The position numbers and the translations under genes are program-made. The notes below the pieces were generated by a model. That model made no database searches, had not been told where the DNA came from, and was given only the letters and a program-made list of their open reading frames with translations. Positions 1-8,634 of a stretch of DNA of 64,000 bases are shown here, piece after piece (positions within the stretch are counted from its first letter, which is position 1; every line of letters starts with the position of its first letter). Source of the stretch: UBA6623 sp965238125 (GTDB lineage Bacteria; Acidobacteriota; Terriglobia; Bryobacterales; UBA6623); assembly GCA_965238125.1 (NCBI GenBank), contig OZ250179.1:3658001-3722000 (forward strand). The letters are read 5' to 3'.

Positions 1-2368
1 CGGTCACGGTGCGCTCGCCCTCGGGGACATCTTGAATCGTATACTTGTCGCCGCGGTTGGTCAGCGCGGATTGAAGGGTATCGGTCGAGACCAAAACATC
101 GCCGAGTCGAGCGCCGGTGCTGTCGGTAACCGTGCCTTTGATCGTCCCGGTGCCGCCCGAGGTCGCGGGGTCGAGCGCAAAGTCGAGCGTCGAAACCGCT
201 CCTTCACTGACGCTCGTGGAATCCTGCTTCGAAGCATAACCCGAAGCTGTCACGGTAACCGTTCGCGTGCCGGTTGGAACCGGAGAGAGCGTATAATCGC
301 CCGCGGCGTCGGTACTTGTCGATTCGCCGGTATCGGCCGACACAGTCGCACCCGAAATCAATGAGCTGTTGCTGCTGTCGGTCACTCGGCCGCTGATCGT
401 TCCGAATGTCGTCGAACCACTCGTATCGCCGCAGCTCGGCTCCCCCGCGGCGTCGAAATTCCAGCCGCTCAAGGCGGCGCTATCGACGCAAAATGTCCAG
501 TTGGCGCCGTTCTTGACCGGAGGTGTCTCGAACACAGCCTGCCCGCTCGTCGAGTCGGTTACCGCCGAGCGACTGCCGCTCCAGTCTCCCGTGAAGCTGC
601 CGTCCACGGTCACGCCGCCCACCGTCAACGAGCCCTCGTCGACTACCACCGTGACGGTCGCGACGCCTCGGTTCCTGCGTCCGTTTGCCGGAACGACTGT
701 GACGCTGATGCTGTCGATATGGAAGGCGGGCAAGGTGTTGAAGACATCGACGGTCACGCTGTGGAAAACCGCTTGCGGATCGCTGTCGGTGGCGCGGGCG
801 TTGACCGTCGCCGCGCCGTTGGGGCTGGAGGTCGTGTCCCACGAGCCTTCGTAATAACCCGTACCGCTGTTGTAGGTGGCCTGCTGCCACGGCCCGCCGT
901 CGATGTTCCAGTCGACGTCGAGCGACCCCACGGCGTCGTCGCCGTCGGAGGCGTCGATTTGCACGGTGACGTCATCACCCGTGACCAAATCATTGTTTGC
1001 CGGGTTGAAGATCGACACCGTGGGAGGATCGGAGGCGCCTCCGAAGTTCGGCTTCACGATAAACAGACCCTGCTCGCGGCCGCTGATGACGACCAGGCCG
1101 CTGGCGAAGTACGGGAAATTGCTCCACGTTCCGTTGTAGGAGGCGGTATCGTTGGCGGGGTAGACGTCGAAGAAACCCATCTCGCTCAAGTTGCCGTTGG
1201 CGATGTCGCTGAGGTCGAGAATGCGCAACCCGGCGCGGTAGTTCGACTGATAGGTGTGGCCGCCCTTGACGTATTGGTTGTGGTCGATCGCCGGCGTGGA
1301 GGCCGTAAACGTTCCGATCAGCGACGGGGCGTCGAGGTTCGACACGTCCCAGATGTAGGTGCGCGTATTGTGCCCGTTGTTCGTTTCGTCGGTCTCATCG
1401 CCCATCAGAAAATAGACCTGGTCCTCTGTGAGCCAACCTTGATGGGTATAGCTTGAGCCGGTGTAACTGTTTCTCGACAACTGATTGGGGGCACCCTTGT
1501 TCGTCACGTCCACAATAGTGAGCGTGTCGGTATTCGAGTTGAAGCAGATCTCGGCGCCCTGGTGGTCGGGGTCGGGTCCTTGATAGCTCACGCATTGGGC
1601 GTCGTGGGTATATCCGTCGCCGCTGAAACAGCCCGCGGGCGCCGGGGCCGTCGGGGTGCTGATGCTCACCATGTGGAGGCCGCCCGAACAGTTGTTCGTC
1701 CCCACCCCGTAGGCGTAGCCGCTGTCTTCGTTGATGACGATATTGTGCGCGCGCAGAAAGCCGCTGTACCAGGCAGTCTCGGTGAACGTGACCGGCGGCG
1801 ACACGACGCTGCGCAACAGCGTCAGGTCGAAGACCTGCATCCCGCTGTTGTTGGCTTCGCTGACGACGAAAGCGTGATCCGCATACACTTTAATGTCGCG
1901 CCACGTCGACGAAGAGGTGCTTCCGTGCCGGGCCAGATTGCCGAGATAGACCGGGTTCACCGGGTCGCTGATGTCGACGAACGAAGTCCCCGTCGTGCGG
2001 CCCATGATGGCGTATTCTTTTCCCGTTAGTGGATCGGTCCAACCCCAGATGTCATTGCCGTAACCGCCGCCGATTTGGTTGAGCGGCAGGAAAGCCATCA
2101 GGTCCACATTGCTGCAAGGGTAGGAGCCCGCGAAACCGCCCGTGCACGACGTGATGCTCTGGGCCGCCAAGTTTTCCGGGGCGAGTTGATCGTTTTGAAA
2201 GGCCCGCATCGTCTCTTGGACGTGCAGCGGCGGGCGGCCTTGGTGGGGCGCGCTCTCGTCGTCGTCGGCGAAAAGCAGGGTGCTCGCCGCGAACGTCAGG
2301 GCCAGAGCGGCCGACAACGCGGTCTTTGACCGACTACGCGGCAGTCGGGAACGGCCGAGATCAAACAT
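1..2368 (-). CDS. Choice-of-anchor-B family secreted protein (C-terminus beyond left edge)
   Basis: One reading frame stays open from an ATG at 2366-2368 to base 1, about 789 codons, so the C-terminus lies outside the window. A GGAGGAG Shine-Dalgarno lies about 10 bases upstream. The N-terminus (FDLGRSRLPRSRSK, then a hydrophobic stretch ending LLFADDD) looks like a signal peptide. Residues about 60-430 form an LVIVD-type propeller with the motifs typical of the choice-of-anchor-B family: YGNDIWGW, YAIMGRTTGTSFVDIS, WRDIKVY, THQGWL and IDHNQYV. A bacterial Ig-like region follows (about 440-640), then at least two carboxypeptidase-regulatory-like repeats (GTISGRVTDS, GTIKGTVTDS). Function beyond an extracellular propeller/adhesive role is not known. 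Family assignment is from motifs recognised by eye. Confidence 0.85.
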   Translation of the reverse strand, partial: MFDLGRSRLPRSRSKTALSAALALTFAASTLLFADDDESAPHQGRPPLHVQETMRAFQNDQLAPENLAAQSITSCTGGFAGSYPCSNVDLMAFLPLNQIGGGYGNDIWGWTDPLTGKEYAIMGRTTGTSFVDISDPVNPVYLGNLARHGSTSSSTWRDIKVYADHAFVVSEANNSGMQVFDLTLLRSVVSPPVTFTETAWYSGFLRAHNIVINEDSGYAYGVGTNNCSGGLHMVSISTPTAPAPAGCFSGDGYTHDAQCVSYQGPDPDHQGAEICFNSNTDTLTIVDVTNKGAPNQLSRNSYTGSSYTHQGWLTEDQVYFLMGDETDETNNGHNTRTYIWDVSNLDAPSLIGTFTASTPAIDHNQYVKGGHTYQSNYRAGLRILDLSDIANGNLSEMGFFDVYPANDTASYNGTWSNFPYFASGLVVISGREQGLFIVKPNFGGASDPPTVSIFNPANNDLVTGDDVTVQIDASDGDDAVGSLDVDWNIDGGPWQQATYNSGTGYYEGSWDTTSSPNGAATVNARATDSDPQAVFHSVTVDVFNTLPAFHIDSISVTVVPANGRRNRGVATVTVVVDEGSLTVGGVTVDGSFTGDWSGSRSAVTDSTSGQAVFETPPVKNGANWTFCVDSAALSGWNFDAAGEPSCGDTSGSTTFGTISGRVTDSSNSSLISGATVSADTGESTSTDAAGDYTLSPVPTGTRTVTVTASGYASKQDSTSVSEGAVSTLDFALDPATSGGTGTIKGTVTDSTGARLGDVLVSTDTLQSALTNRGDKYTIQDVPEGERTVT

Positions 2369-2548
2369 CAAGGTCTTACTCCTCCGGTGCGCCGCCGCGC
2401 CGACAGGCGCACTTGATCATCATGCTACCGGGGGCGGCTGCGCGTCTATAGTACGAATCGACCGCGCGGAATGGTCTCTTAAGCTCCACAACGCAAAAGG
2501 GGGCGTGTGGAACTTGTTCGGTCAGCCGCAGGTGCTCGATGCCGGCAC

Positions 2549-2605
2549 GCGACCGGCTTGGGAGCCGGTCGCCACTGTTGGCATGGACCGGCAAGAGTGC
2601 CGGTC
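2549..2605. repeat. Two REP-like hairpins between the first two genes
   Basis: Two perfect stem-loops lie side by side: GCGACCGGCT/AGCCGGTCGC with a 4-base loop (2549-2572) and GACCGGC/GCCGGTC with a 6-base loop (2586-2605). The second, with its flanking GGTAGC, recurs at 46431-46458, so this is a dispersed REP-type palindrome rather than a gene-specific terminator, though it could also end transcription of the minus-strand gene at 2624. The rest of 2369-2623 holds nothing recognisable. Confidence 0.7.
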
Positions 2606-2623
2606 GCTACCTCGGAGAGGAAT

Positions 2624-3703
2624 CTACTTGCGCCCCAGTCCGAACTCATTGCCCATCGCCACGACCTTGCCGTCCCTGAAATGGACTTCGAAATACTTCG
2701 ACCCGCTGACCGGGGTGCCGTCTTCATCCCTCAGCGTGGCGACCACTTTCTTCGTCTTCGCGTCGAAAACGTCGGGCGTATGAGACCAGGCGTAGCGGCC
2801 GTCCAAGCTGAAGGCGACCCAGCCGTGCCCGCCTTGCGACAACTCGACCTGACCCTTCGGCGTCGGCGGCATTTGCGTGGCGTCGAAGATAAACAGCTTG
2901 CGGCCCTCTTGGTCGCTGATCCATAGCTCGGCTTCGTCGGGCGTAAGCGCCGCGCCGTGGGTACGATGCGGAATCGGTTTCTCGCCGGCCAGGACACGGT
3001 GCAGGACTTTTCCTTTTTCGAGGTCCACGACGTCAAAGCCGACATGTTTGCCGAGGCACACGTAGGCTACGGTCTGCCGACTGTTGATCGTGTACGGGAA
3101 GATTCCGCTTTCGCCGACATCCTTGATCCGCCGGATGACGCGATCGGTCGCCGTATCAAAGACGGTCAGCATGGTTCTCGTTCCGAGATACACTCTCTTC
3201 CCGTCGAGGCTGACGATGCTGTTGTGAGCTTGCGGCCCAACGTTAATGCGGCGCATCAAGTCGCCGTTTTCGCCGTTGACGATGAGCAAGCCGCTGTCTT
3301 CACCGGAATACCACCAGCCTGTGGGAACGTAGATCTTCTTGCCGTCCATCGTGATCGACGATCGGTCGCAACCGGCGTCGTAGGTCTTTTCCCAGACGAC
3401 CTTTTCGGTCTCAAGGTCAAAGGCGCCCAATCGATGATTGGTCGTCGAGTAATAGGCGCTGTGGGTCTTGAGGCTTCCGGCAAAACCGCGAAGCCCTTCC
3501 TCGAAGATCGGGACTTCGATGCGCTTGACGAGCTTATGCCCGTTATCGATATCGAAGACGAGGATGCCGTTGTAAGGGGAACGGCCTTCCTCTTGCGCGC
3601 CGTCGGGCGTGCTGAGGTAGAGGTACCGTTTTGTCTCGGATTCGCCGAGCGCGACCCCGGCGACGGAGAGCGAAAGCGCGAGGAGTGAGGTAAATAACCG
3701 CAT
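2624..3703 (-). CDS. Secreted YncE-like beta-propeller protein
   Basis: A 359-residue protein with a clear signal peptide (RLFTSLLALSLSVAGVALG). The rest is repeated propeller strands of the YncE/YVTN type: NGILVFDIDN, LGAFDLETEKVVW, GLLIVNGENGD, LTVFDTATDRVIR, FDVVDLEKGKVLHRV, LFIFDATQ and VFDAKTKKVV. That gives roughly seven blades, so one whole propeller. No enzymatic motif is visible. It is transcribed away from the TTT operon and in the same direction as the anchor-B protein, with REP hairpins between them. Likely a periplasmic or surface binding protein; substrate unknown. Confidence 0.75.
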   Translation of the reverse strand: MRLFTSLLALSLSVAGVALGESETKRYLYLSTPDGAQEEGRSPYNGILVFDIDNGHKLVKRIEVPIFEEGLRGFAGSLKTHSAYYSTTNHRLGAFDLETEKVVWEKTYDAGCDRSSITMDGKKIYVPTGWWYSGEDSGLLIVNGENGDLMRRINVGPQAHNSIVSLDGKRVYLGTRTMLTVFDTATDRVIRRIKDVGESGIFPYTINSRQTVAYVCLGKHVGFDVVDLEKGKVLHRVLAGEKPIPHRTHGAALTPDEAELWISDQEGRKLFIFDATQMPPTPKGQVELSQGGHGWVAFSLDGRYAWSHTPDVFDAKTKKVVATLRDEDGTPVSGSKYFEVHFRDGKVVAMGNEFGLGRK

Positions 3704-3829
3704 AGCCGGAATTGTACTCCTCCGTTGCTACGTCGTCAACGACTTTGGGCGTCGTGTTTCCACCGGCCTCCCCGCTGCCGACACGGCAATCCCTTGAGCA
3801 AACCGGCGCGGTGCTCTATGCTGTCGAGA

Positions 3830-4792
3830 ATGCTCCGACGTTCGATCTTGCTCGTGACCGCGGCAGCGATCGCGCTTTCCGGCTGTGGTTCCGAATCCGG
3901 CCCTTACCCCTCGCGCGAATTGAAGTTGATCGTGCAGGCCTCGCCAGGCGGACTCTCCGATTCGGTCTCCCGCATCATGGCGAGCCTGATTGGCGAGCCC
4001 GACCTCGGGGTTCCCGTGGTTTGCGAAAACAAGCCCGGCGCCAGCGGGGCATTGGCGTACTCCTATGTCGTGAGGCGTCCCCCCGACGGCTATACGTTGG
4101 GACATGCCGCGGTCGAAATCGCGATGGTGCGCTCGCTGGGTTACGCCGACGTCGGTCCCGAGGACATGGACCTGATCTGCCTTGTGCAACAGTCGCCGCC
4201 CGTGTTGGTCGTCGGGGCGGATTCGCCCTGGAAGAGTTTCGCCGACTTTGTCGGAGCGGCCCGAAAAGACCCCGGCGCCATCATCATGGCCAACTCCGGC
4301 ACCGGCTCGATTTGGCATTTCAACACACTGCTGATGGAACAATACGCCGAGCTGCGCGTGACGCATGTCCCCTATAACGGCTCGTCGGGCTCGCTGGCGT
4401 CGTTGCTCGGCGGGCACGTCGATGCCGTCATCGCCGGAGCCGGAGAAGCGATCGCCAATGTCGAGGCGGGACGGCTGCGTCCGCTGGCGACTTTCGCTGA
4501 GAGCCGTTCGCGAATTTACCCCGACGTCCCGACGACCCACGAGCTGGGGTACCCTTTCGGCGTGCCGGCCTGGAGCGGCTTTTTCGGCCCCAAGGGTATG
4601 CCCGCGGATGTTCGCTCGCGTTTGGAAGGCGCTTTTCGAAAGGCTTTTGAAAGCGAAGAATGGCGCAAACTCTGCCGCGAGCGAGGCATGGAGCCGGAGT
4701 TCCTCGACAGCAACGGCTTTCAGGAATTCGCGCGAAAGCAAGGAGATTTCTTCGGCGTGGAAATTCCGAAGTTGCTTACGATGGAGCGTTGA
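3830..4792 (+). CDS. tctC: TctC-type substrate-binding lipoprotein of a tripartite tricarboxylate transporter
   Basis: Periplasmic solute-binding protein (Bug/TctC family) of a TTT carboxylate uptake system. The start at 3830 gives a lipoprotein signal (LRRSILLVTAAAIALSGC) with lipobox LSGC; an ATG at 3818 adds four residues. Family hallmarks are YPSRELKLIVQASPGG near the mature N-terminus, ENKPGASG, PPDGYTLG, and VPYNGSSGSLASLLGGHVDA followed by DVPTTHELGYP. About 320 residues, normal for the family. Followed by tctB and tctA in the usual C-B-A order. The substrate cannot be read from sequence; di- or tricarboxylates are usual, but Bug proteins are diverse. Confidence 0.93.
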   Translation: MLRRSILLVTAAAIALSGCGSESGPYPSRELKLIVQASPGGLSDSVSRIMASLIGEPDLGVPVVCENKPGASGALAYSYVVRRPPDGYTLGHAAVEIAMVRSLGYADVGPEDMDLICLVQQSPPVLVVGADSPWKSFADFVGAARKDPGAIIMANSGTGSIWHFNTLLMEQYAELRVTHVPYNGSSGSLASLLGGHVDAVIAGAGEAIANVEAGRLRPLATFAESRSRIYPDVPTTHELGYPFGVPAWSGFFGPKGMPADVRSRLEGAFRKAFESEEWRKLCRERGMEPEFLDSNGFQEFARKQGDFFGVEIPKLLTMER

Positions 4793-4861
4793 GCTTCGAG
4801 TGCTGAAGTACTGGAATACCCGGCGGGGGGAAGCCGCCCGGCAACAAGATTGATTGTCGAA

Positions 4862-5281
4862 ATGCAGCGCACTACCGTCACCGTGGCCCTATTTTTCCTG
4901 CTGCTCGGCGGATACCTCGTCGTCAGTGCGCTCGAGTTGCCGGCGGGCTCGGGGTCGCTGCCCGGGGCCGGGTTTTTCCCTCAAGTGATCGGCGTGCTGA
5001 TGGTTCTGTTGGCGGCGGCGCTGGGGTGGGCAGGCGTCCGCGGCGGCGGCGAGCATTTCCAGCTCGAGCATCGCGGCGCGATCGCCGGCGTCATCGGTCT
5101 GTTCTTCGGTTACCTGCTGCTGTGGGGCACAGGCTTGTTCGCGCTGCGAACGATGGCGTTCCTGGTGTTGTTCCTACGATTCCTGGGACAAAGTTGGAAA
5201 GCTTCCGTGACGGTCGCCGCGGTACTCACCGCCACGGTCACGATCGCGTTTCAGATAGGGCTGCGCGTTTCACTCGAGTAA
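4862..5281 (+). CDS. tctB: TctB-type small membrane subunit of the TTT transporter
   Basis: About 139 residues with four hydrophobic segments (approximately residues 6-23, 37-56, 73-97 and 107-135), the usual TctB topology, and the conserved GAGFFPQVIGVLMVLLAA region. The ATG at 4862 is preferred over a TTG at 4850 because it starts at the first membrane helix. It lies 69 bases after tctC. The partner tctA follows after a 285-base gap holding an inverted-repeat element, so the operon has been stretched by a repeat insertion. Confidence 0.88.
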   Translation: MQRTTVTVALFFLLLGGYLVVSALELPAGSGSLPGAGFFPQVIGVLMVLLAAALGWAGVRGGGEHFQLEHRGAIAGVIGLFFGYLLLWGTGLFALRTMAFLVLFLRFLGQSWKASVTVAAVLTATVTIAFQIGLRVSLE

Positions 5282-5299
5282 CGAGCCGCGGACGAGCCC

Positions 5300-5520
5300 A
5301 AACCGAGCCGCGCACGTGAGTGAGCGGTATCCGATGAACCGTCGCCAGGAGCGAAGGAAGTGGTGAACCTCCAAAACCAGCCGAGAGGCAAAGCAAAAGC
5401 CCACGCTGTCGCGGCTTCATCTTTCGTGCGTTATGGGTCACGAACGTTCTTCTGTCCACGACTTTCCTTGGCGCTTCGAACCTCATCGCATACCGCTTAC
5501 TCACGTGCGCGGCTCGGTTT
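5300..5520. repeat. MITE-like element A, copy 1 (38-bp terminal inverted repeats) between tctB and tctA
   Basis: A 221-bp element whose ends (5300-5337 and 5483-5520) are inverted repeats of 38 bp with two mismatches; each arm carries AAACCGAGCCGCGCACGTGA at its outer edge. Weaker pairing continues inward for about 25 bp. A related copy lies at 53350-53596. No coding capacity is evident. It splits tctB from tctA without breaking either gene; the strong foldback in the transcript could affect tctA expression or mRNA processing. Confidence 0.8.
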
Positions 5521-5566
5521 GAGGTCGCGCCCGGTCTCGCCCCAGCCGAAAGGAACTACAAACTAA

Positions 5567-7060
5567 GTGGGCACGGAAATTCTTGAAGGCCTGTTAGCCG
5601 TCCTCCAGTGGAAAGTCCTGGGGTTTCTCGGCATCGGCGTCGTGCTGGGCGCGATCTTCGGCGCGCTCCCCGGTCTCACCGCGACCATGGGCGTCGCCAT
5701 TCTCACGCCGCTGACCTTCTGGCTCTCCGCCGAAGAAGGCTTGGCGATGCTGCTCGGCATCTACGGCGGAGCGATCCCGGGCGGCGGCATCCCGGCCATC
5801 TTGATCAACGTCCCCGGCACGCCCGCCTCGATCGCGACTTCCTGGGACGGCTACCCCCTCTCGCGCCAGGGCAAAGCCGGTCTCGCGCTCGGCATCAACG
5901 CCTTGCTCTCGGCCGTCGGCCAGTTGACGAGTATTTTCTTTCTCGCCGTCGCGGCCTTCCCGATTGCGACATTCGCGCTGCGCTTCGGACCCGCCGAGTA
6001 CTTCGGCCTAGCGCTTTTCGGGATCAGCTTGATGGCCGGTGTTTCGGGAGGCCGCGTCATTCAAGGAATGCTGGCCGGCATGTTGGGCCTGGCACTGGCA
6101 ACCGTCGGGCTGGACCCGATGACCGCCTACCCGCGCTATACCTTCGGCCAATCGGAATTTCTCGACGGCATCTCTTTCGTGCCGGTCATGATCGGCCTCT
6201 TCGGCCTCGCCGAGGTGTTGACGCAGATCTCGGAGCGCCACAAGACGACCGCCCTCCCTTCCGGCGCGCTGGGCCGCATTTGGCCGCGTGCCGCCGAGTG
6301 GAAAAAGATGATCCCCGGGACCATAGCCGGTGCCGGGCTCGGCACCTTCGTCGGAGCCGTCCCCGCCGCGGGCGGCGATATCGGCTCGGTCATCGCCTGG
6401 GAGCAGGCTCGCCGGCTCTCGCGCGAAAAGGAGAAATTCGGCAAGGGCTCGATCGAGGGCTTGGCGGCGAGTTGCGCCTCGTGCAACTCGGCCATCGGCG
6501 GCGCCATGACGACGATGCTGACGCTGGGGATTCCCGGCGACGCGCCGTCGGCGGTTCTGATCGGGGCCTTGATGATCCACGGCATCCAACCCGGCCCGCT
6601 GCTGTTCCGCGACAAAGCGTCGTTCGTCTTCAGCCTGGTCTTCTTGATGGCCTTCGCGGCGATTCTGATCATGGTGATCGGCCTGCTTGGCGCCCGCCCG
6701 CTGGCACGAGCCCTGCGCTTGCCGAACCCTTGGCTTTGGGCCGGCATCGTGCTGTTCGGGACGGTCGGCTCCTACGCCCTCAACAACGCCGTCGTCGATG
6801 TGTGGGCGATGTTCGTGGCCGGCGTTGTCGGATTCCTTTTTCGCAAGGCGAATATCCCGCTCGGCCCGCTAGTGTTGGGGTTGATCTTGGGACCCATGAT
6901 GGAATCGAACCTACGGCGGGCGCTGATCCTCAGCCGCGGCGATTGGACCGAACCGTTGACGCAACCCATCGTGCTGTTCTTCCTCGCGGCAACGCTGTTG
7001 TCGCTGCTGCTGCCGCTGCTGAAAAGGCGCGCAGCCGGCCGCGCCCGCGGTAGGGGTTGA
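5567..7060 (+). CDS. tctA: TctA-type large permease of the TTT transporter
   Basis: A 497-residue multi-pass permease starting at GTG 5567, with AAAGGAAC about 12 bases upstream. Diagnostic TctA motifs are present: GAIFGALPGLTATMGVAILTP near residue 25, then GGAIPGGGIPAILINVPGTP, AAGGDIGSVIAWEQ and LTLGIPGDAPSAVLIGALM in the second half. Length and motif order match intact family members. With tctC and tctB it completes one transporter. A near-identical copy of its last 50-odd codons lies at 8150-8314, so a second tctA once existed or a duplication has decayed. Confidence 0.94.
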   Translation: MGTEILEGLLAVLQWKVLGFLGIGVVLGAIFGALPGLTATMGVAILTPLTFWLSAEEGLAMLLGIYGGAIPGGGIPAILINVPGTPASIATSWDGYPLSRQGKAGLALGINALLSAVGQLTSIFFLAVAAFPIATFALRFGPAEYFGLALFGISLMAGVSGGRVIQGMLAGMLGLALATVGLDPMTAYPRYTFGQSEFLDGISFVPVMIGLFGLAEVLTQISERHKTTALPSGALGRIWPRAAEWKKMIPGTIAGAGLGTFVGAVPAAGGDIGSVIAWEQARRLSREKEKFGKGSIEGLAASCASCNSAIGGAMTTMLTLGIPGDAPSAVLIGALMIHGIQPGPLLFRDKASFVFSLVFLMAFAAILIMVIGLLGARPLARALRLPNPWLWAGIVLFGTVGSYALNNAVVDVWAMFVAGVVGFLFRKANIPLGPLVLGLILGPMMESNLRRALILSRGDWTEPLTQPIVLFFLAATLLSLLLPLLKRRAAGRARGRG

Positions 7061-7061
7061 A

Positions 7062-7868
7062 ATGGGGCTTCCGGACATGGGCATGGTTCGATCCATTGCG
7101 CGGGCGATCTACTATCCGCTGTATCGCACGGGCGTCCGCGTGCAGTGCTTCGGACATCGAATAACGGACGCGGCCTTTCGCAGTGAACGGCCGTTCCCGC
7201 TTCCTCCTCCGGATCTGCGTTTCCGGGTCGCGGGCGACCCTGGAGGGGACGGCTTCGTTCAGATTGGCGCTGAAACCGTGGAGAACTTGCACCTGTGCTT
7301 GGCGTCGGTGGGTTATTCCCTCGAGTCGTTTGAAGCCATTCTCGACTTCGGCGCCGGTTGTGGCCGCACGCTGATCCCGATATCGCGGCGTCTGCCGCGG
7401 GCGCGGCTCTATGCGGTCGATACGGACCGCGACGCAATCGAATGGTGCCGACAAAACCTCGCCACGGTCGAGTCTCAGTCGAACGCCGCCCAGCCGCCCC
7501 TGCCCTTCGAGGACGGCTACTTCGATTTCATCTACGCCGTCTCCGTATTCACTCATCTCGGGCCTGCCATGGAACAGCAATGGCTGGGGGAATTGAAGCG
7601 CTTGCTCAGACCCGGCGGCATTGCTTTATTGACCGTCTATTCCGCAGCGACGATAGAGTCTTACGGGGCGGCCATGAGGCGCGAAGTCGAGGAGCGTGGA
7701 ATCGTTTTCAAGGAATCGCCCAAGCTCGAGGGGTTCTTCCCTGGTTGGTACCAAACGTGTTTCCGTAGCGAAGCGTACACGCGCCGGGTCTTCGGTCGAT
7801 TCCTGCCGATCCTCGAGTACCGGCCCGAGGGCATGGGATATCTGGACGCCGTGATTTGTCGCAAATGA
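7062..7868 (+). CDS. Class I SAM-dependent methyltransferase
   Basis: 268 residues. Motif I is clear (ILDFGAGCGRTLIPISR, about residue 95), followed by LYAVDTDRDAIEWCR (motif II), PFEDGYFDFIYAVSVFTHL (motif IV region) and LLRPGGIALLTVYS (post-II). It starts one base after the tctA stop, so it may be co-transcribed, but there is no functional link to a transporter. The ATG at 7062 could be replaced by ATGs at 7077 or 7083. The target is unknown. Confidence 0.85.
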   Translation: MGLPDMGMVRSIARAIYYPLYRTGVRVQCFGHRITDAAFRSERPFPLPPPDLRFRVAGDPGGDGFVQIGAETVENLHLCLASVGYSLESFEAILDFGAGCGRTLIPISRRLPRARLYAVDTDRDAIEWCRQNLATVESQSNAAQPPLPFEDGYFDFIYAVSVFTHLGPAMEQQWLGELKRLLRPGGIALLTVYSAATIESYGAAMRREVEERGIVFKESPKLEGFFPGWYQTCFRSEAYTRRVFGRFLPILEYRPEGMGYLDAVICRK

Positions 7869-7887
7869 CGGTTCCGCAACCAACCCC

Positions 7888-8072
7888 CTAGCCCGCTTTT
7901 CTCACCGCGTGGCGAGGCAAAGTGGATGAAAGGTCGGTCAGTACGAGGCGCGCGCCGCTTGACGCGCGGAGGCATACTTGAACAGTACGGTGAGCACGGC
8001 GAGCAAGCGCAACGAAGTAATAGCGGGCCTATCGTGTGCTTTGCTCGTCAGGCGGTGAGAAATGCGGGCTAG
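7888..8072 (+). repeat. 185-bp CTAG-bounded MITE-like element B, copy 1
   Basis: A 185-bp sequence bounded by CTAG on each side, with inverted ends (CCCGCTTTTCTCACCGCGTG against the complement of CGGTGAGAAATGCGGG). Internal palindromes (GTACTTGAACAGTAC and a GGCGCGCGCC stem) give a long foldback. Identical-length copies occur at 57269-57453 (reverse) and, interrupted by a group II intron, at 41819-45530. No ORF of its own. Confidence 0.85.
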
Positions 8073-8149
8073 AGCCGCCCGCACCGCGCTTTCACCGACA
8101 ACAAGTATCACCACCTCGGAGTCGACGTCGATGCCCGCTGGTGCCGGCT

Positions 8150-8314
8150 TTGATTCTGGGTCCCCTGATGGAATCGAACCTACGGCGGGCGCTGATTCTC
8201 AGCCGCGGCGATTGGACCGAACCGTTGACGCAACCCATCGTGCTGTTTTTCCTCGCGGCAACGCTGTTGTCGCTACTGCCGCCGCTACTCAAGAAGCGCA
8301 CAACGAAAGAGTGA
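8150..8314 (+). pseudogene. 3'-terminal remnant of a second tctA
   Basis: From 8150 the sequence matches the last 50-odd codons of tctA (6882 onward) at over 90 percent, in frame to a TGA at 8312-8314 (LGPLMESNLRRALILSRG...). The extreme C-terminus differs (KKRTTKE), so this was the end of a paralogous gene and not a fresh duplication. Nothing of its 5' part remains; element B lies just upstream. Non-functional. Confidence 0.8.
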
Positions 8315-8634
8315 TGAGGGACCGCGACAACTACTGATTTCTCCGACAAGACCGACCCCCAATCAGCCCGGTTCACCGGGCTTGAGAACTCTTGCTAGGC
8401 CGGCCCTTGTAGGGCCGGTTGACGGGTCCGCCTAGGAGGCGAGGCCGCTTCAGCGGCCTTCTCCCTTAAGGCTTTAGCCATGGCCGGACCAAGTGAAACA
8501 TTTCAACCGGGGAAACGCTCGCGCCCAAGCAGCCGATTCTCCCAAATTTATGAAGTGCACCCGTTGCTCTGCTCATTCCCCCAAAATGCCTCCTTTAGCG
8601 GTACAATTTCAGACTGACTGCCTTTCCCCGTGCG
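8315..8634. other. Intergenic region with short hairpins before the kinase gene
   Basis: No gene is visible. Around 8395-8460 there are GC-rich stem-loops (GGCCGGCCC/GGGCCGG and GAGGCCGCTTCAGCGGCCTTC). The latter, followed by TCTCCCTT, could act as a terminator or be another REP palindrome. The last 60 bases should carry the kinase promoter, but no convincing -35/-10 pair stands out. Confidence 0.45.

Noticed and set aside
5608..7053. A 481-residue frame overlapping tctA
   Set aside because: Arg- and His-rich shadow frame; tctA in the other frame has all family motifs.
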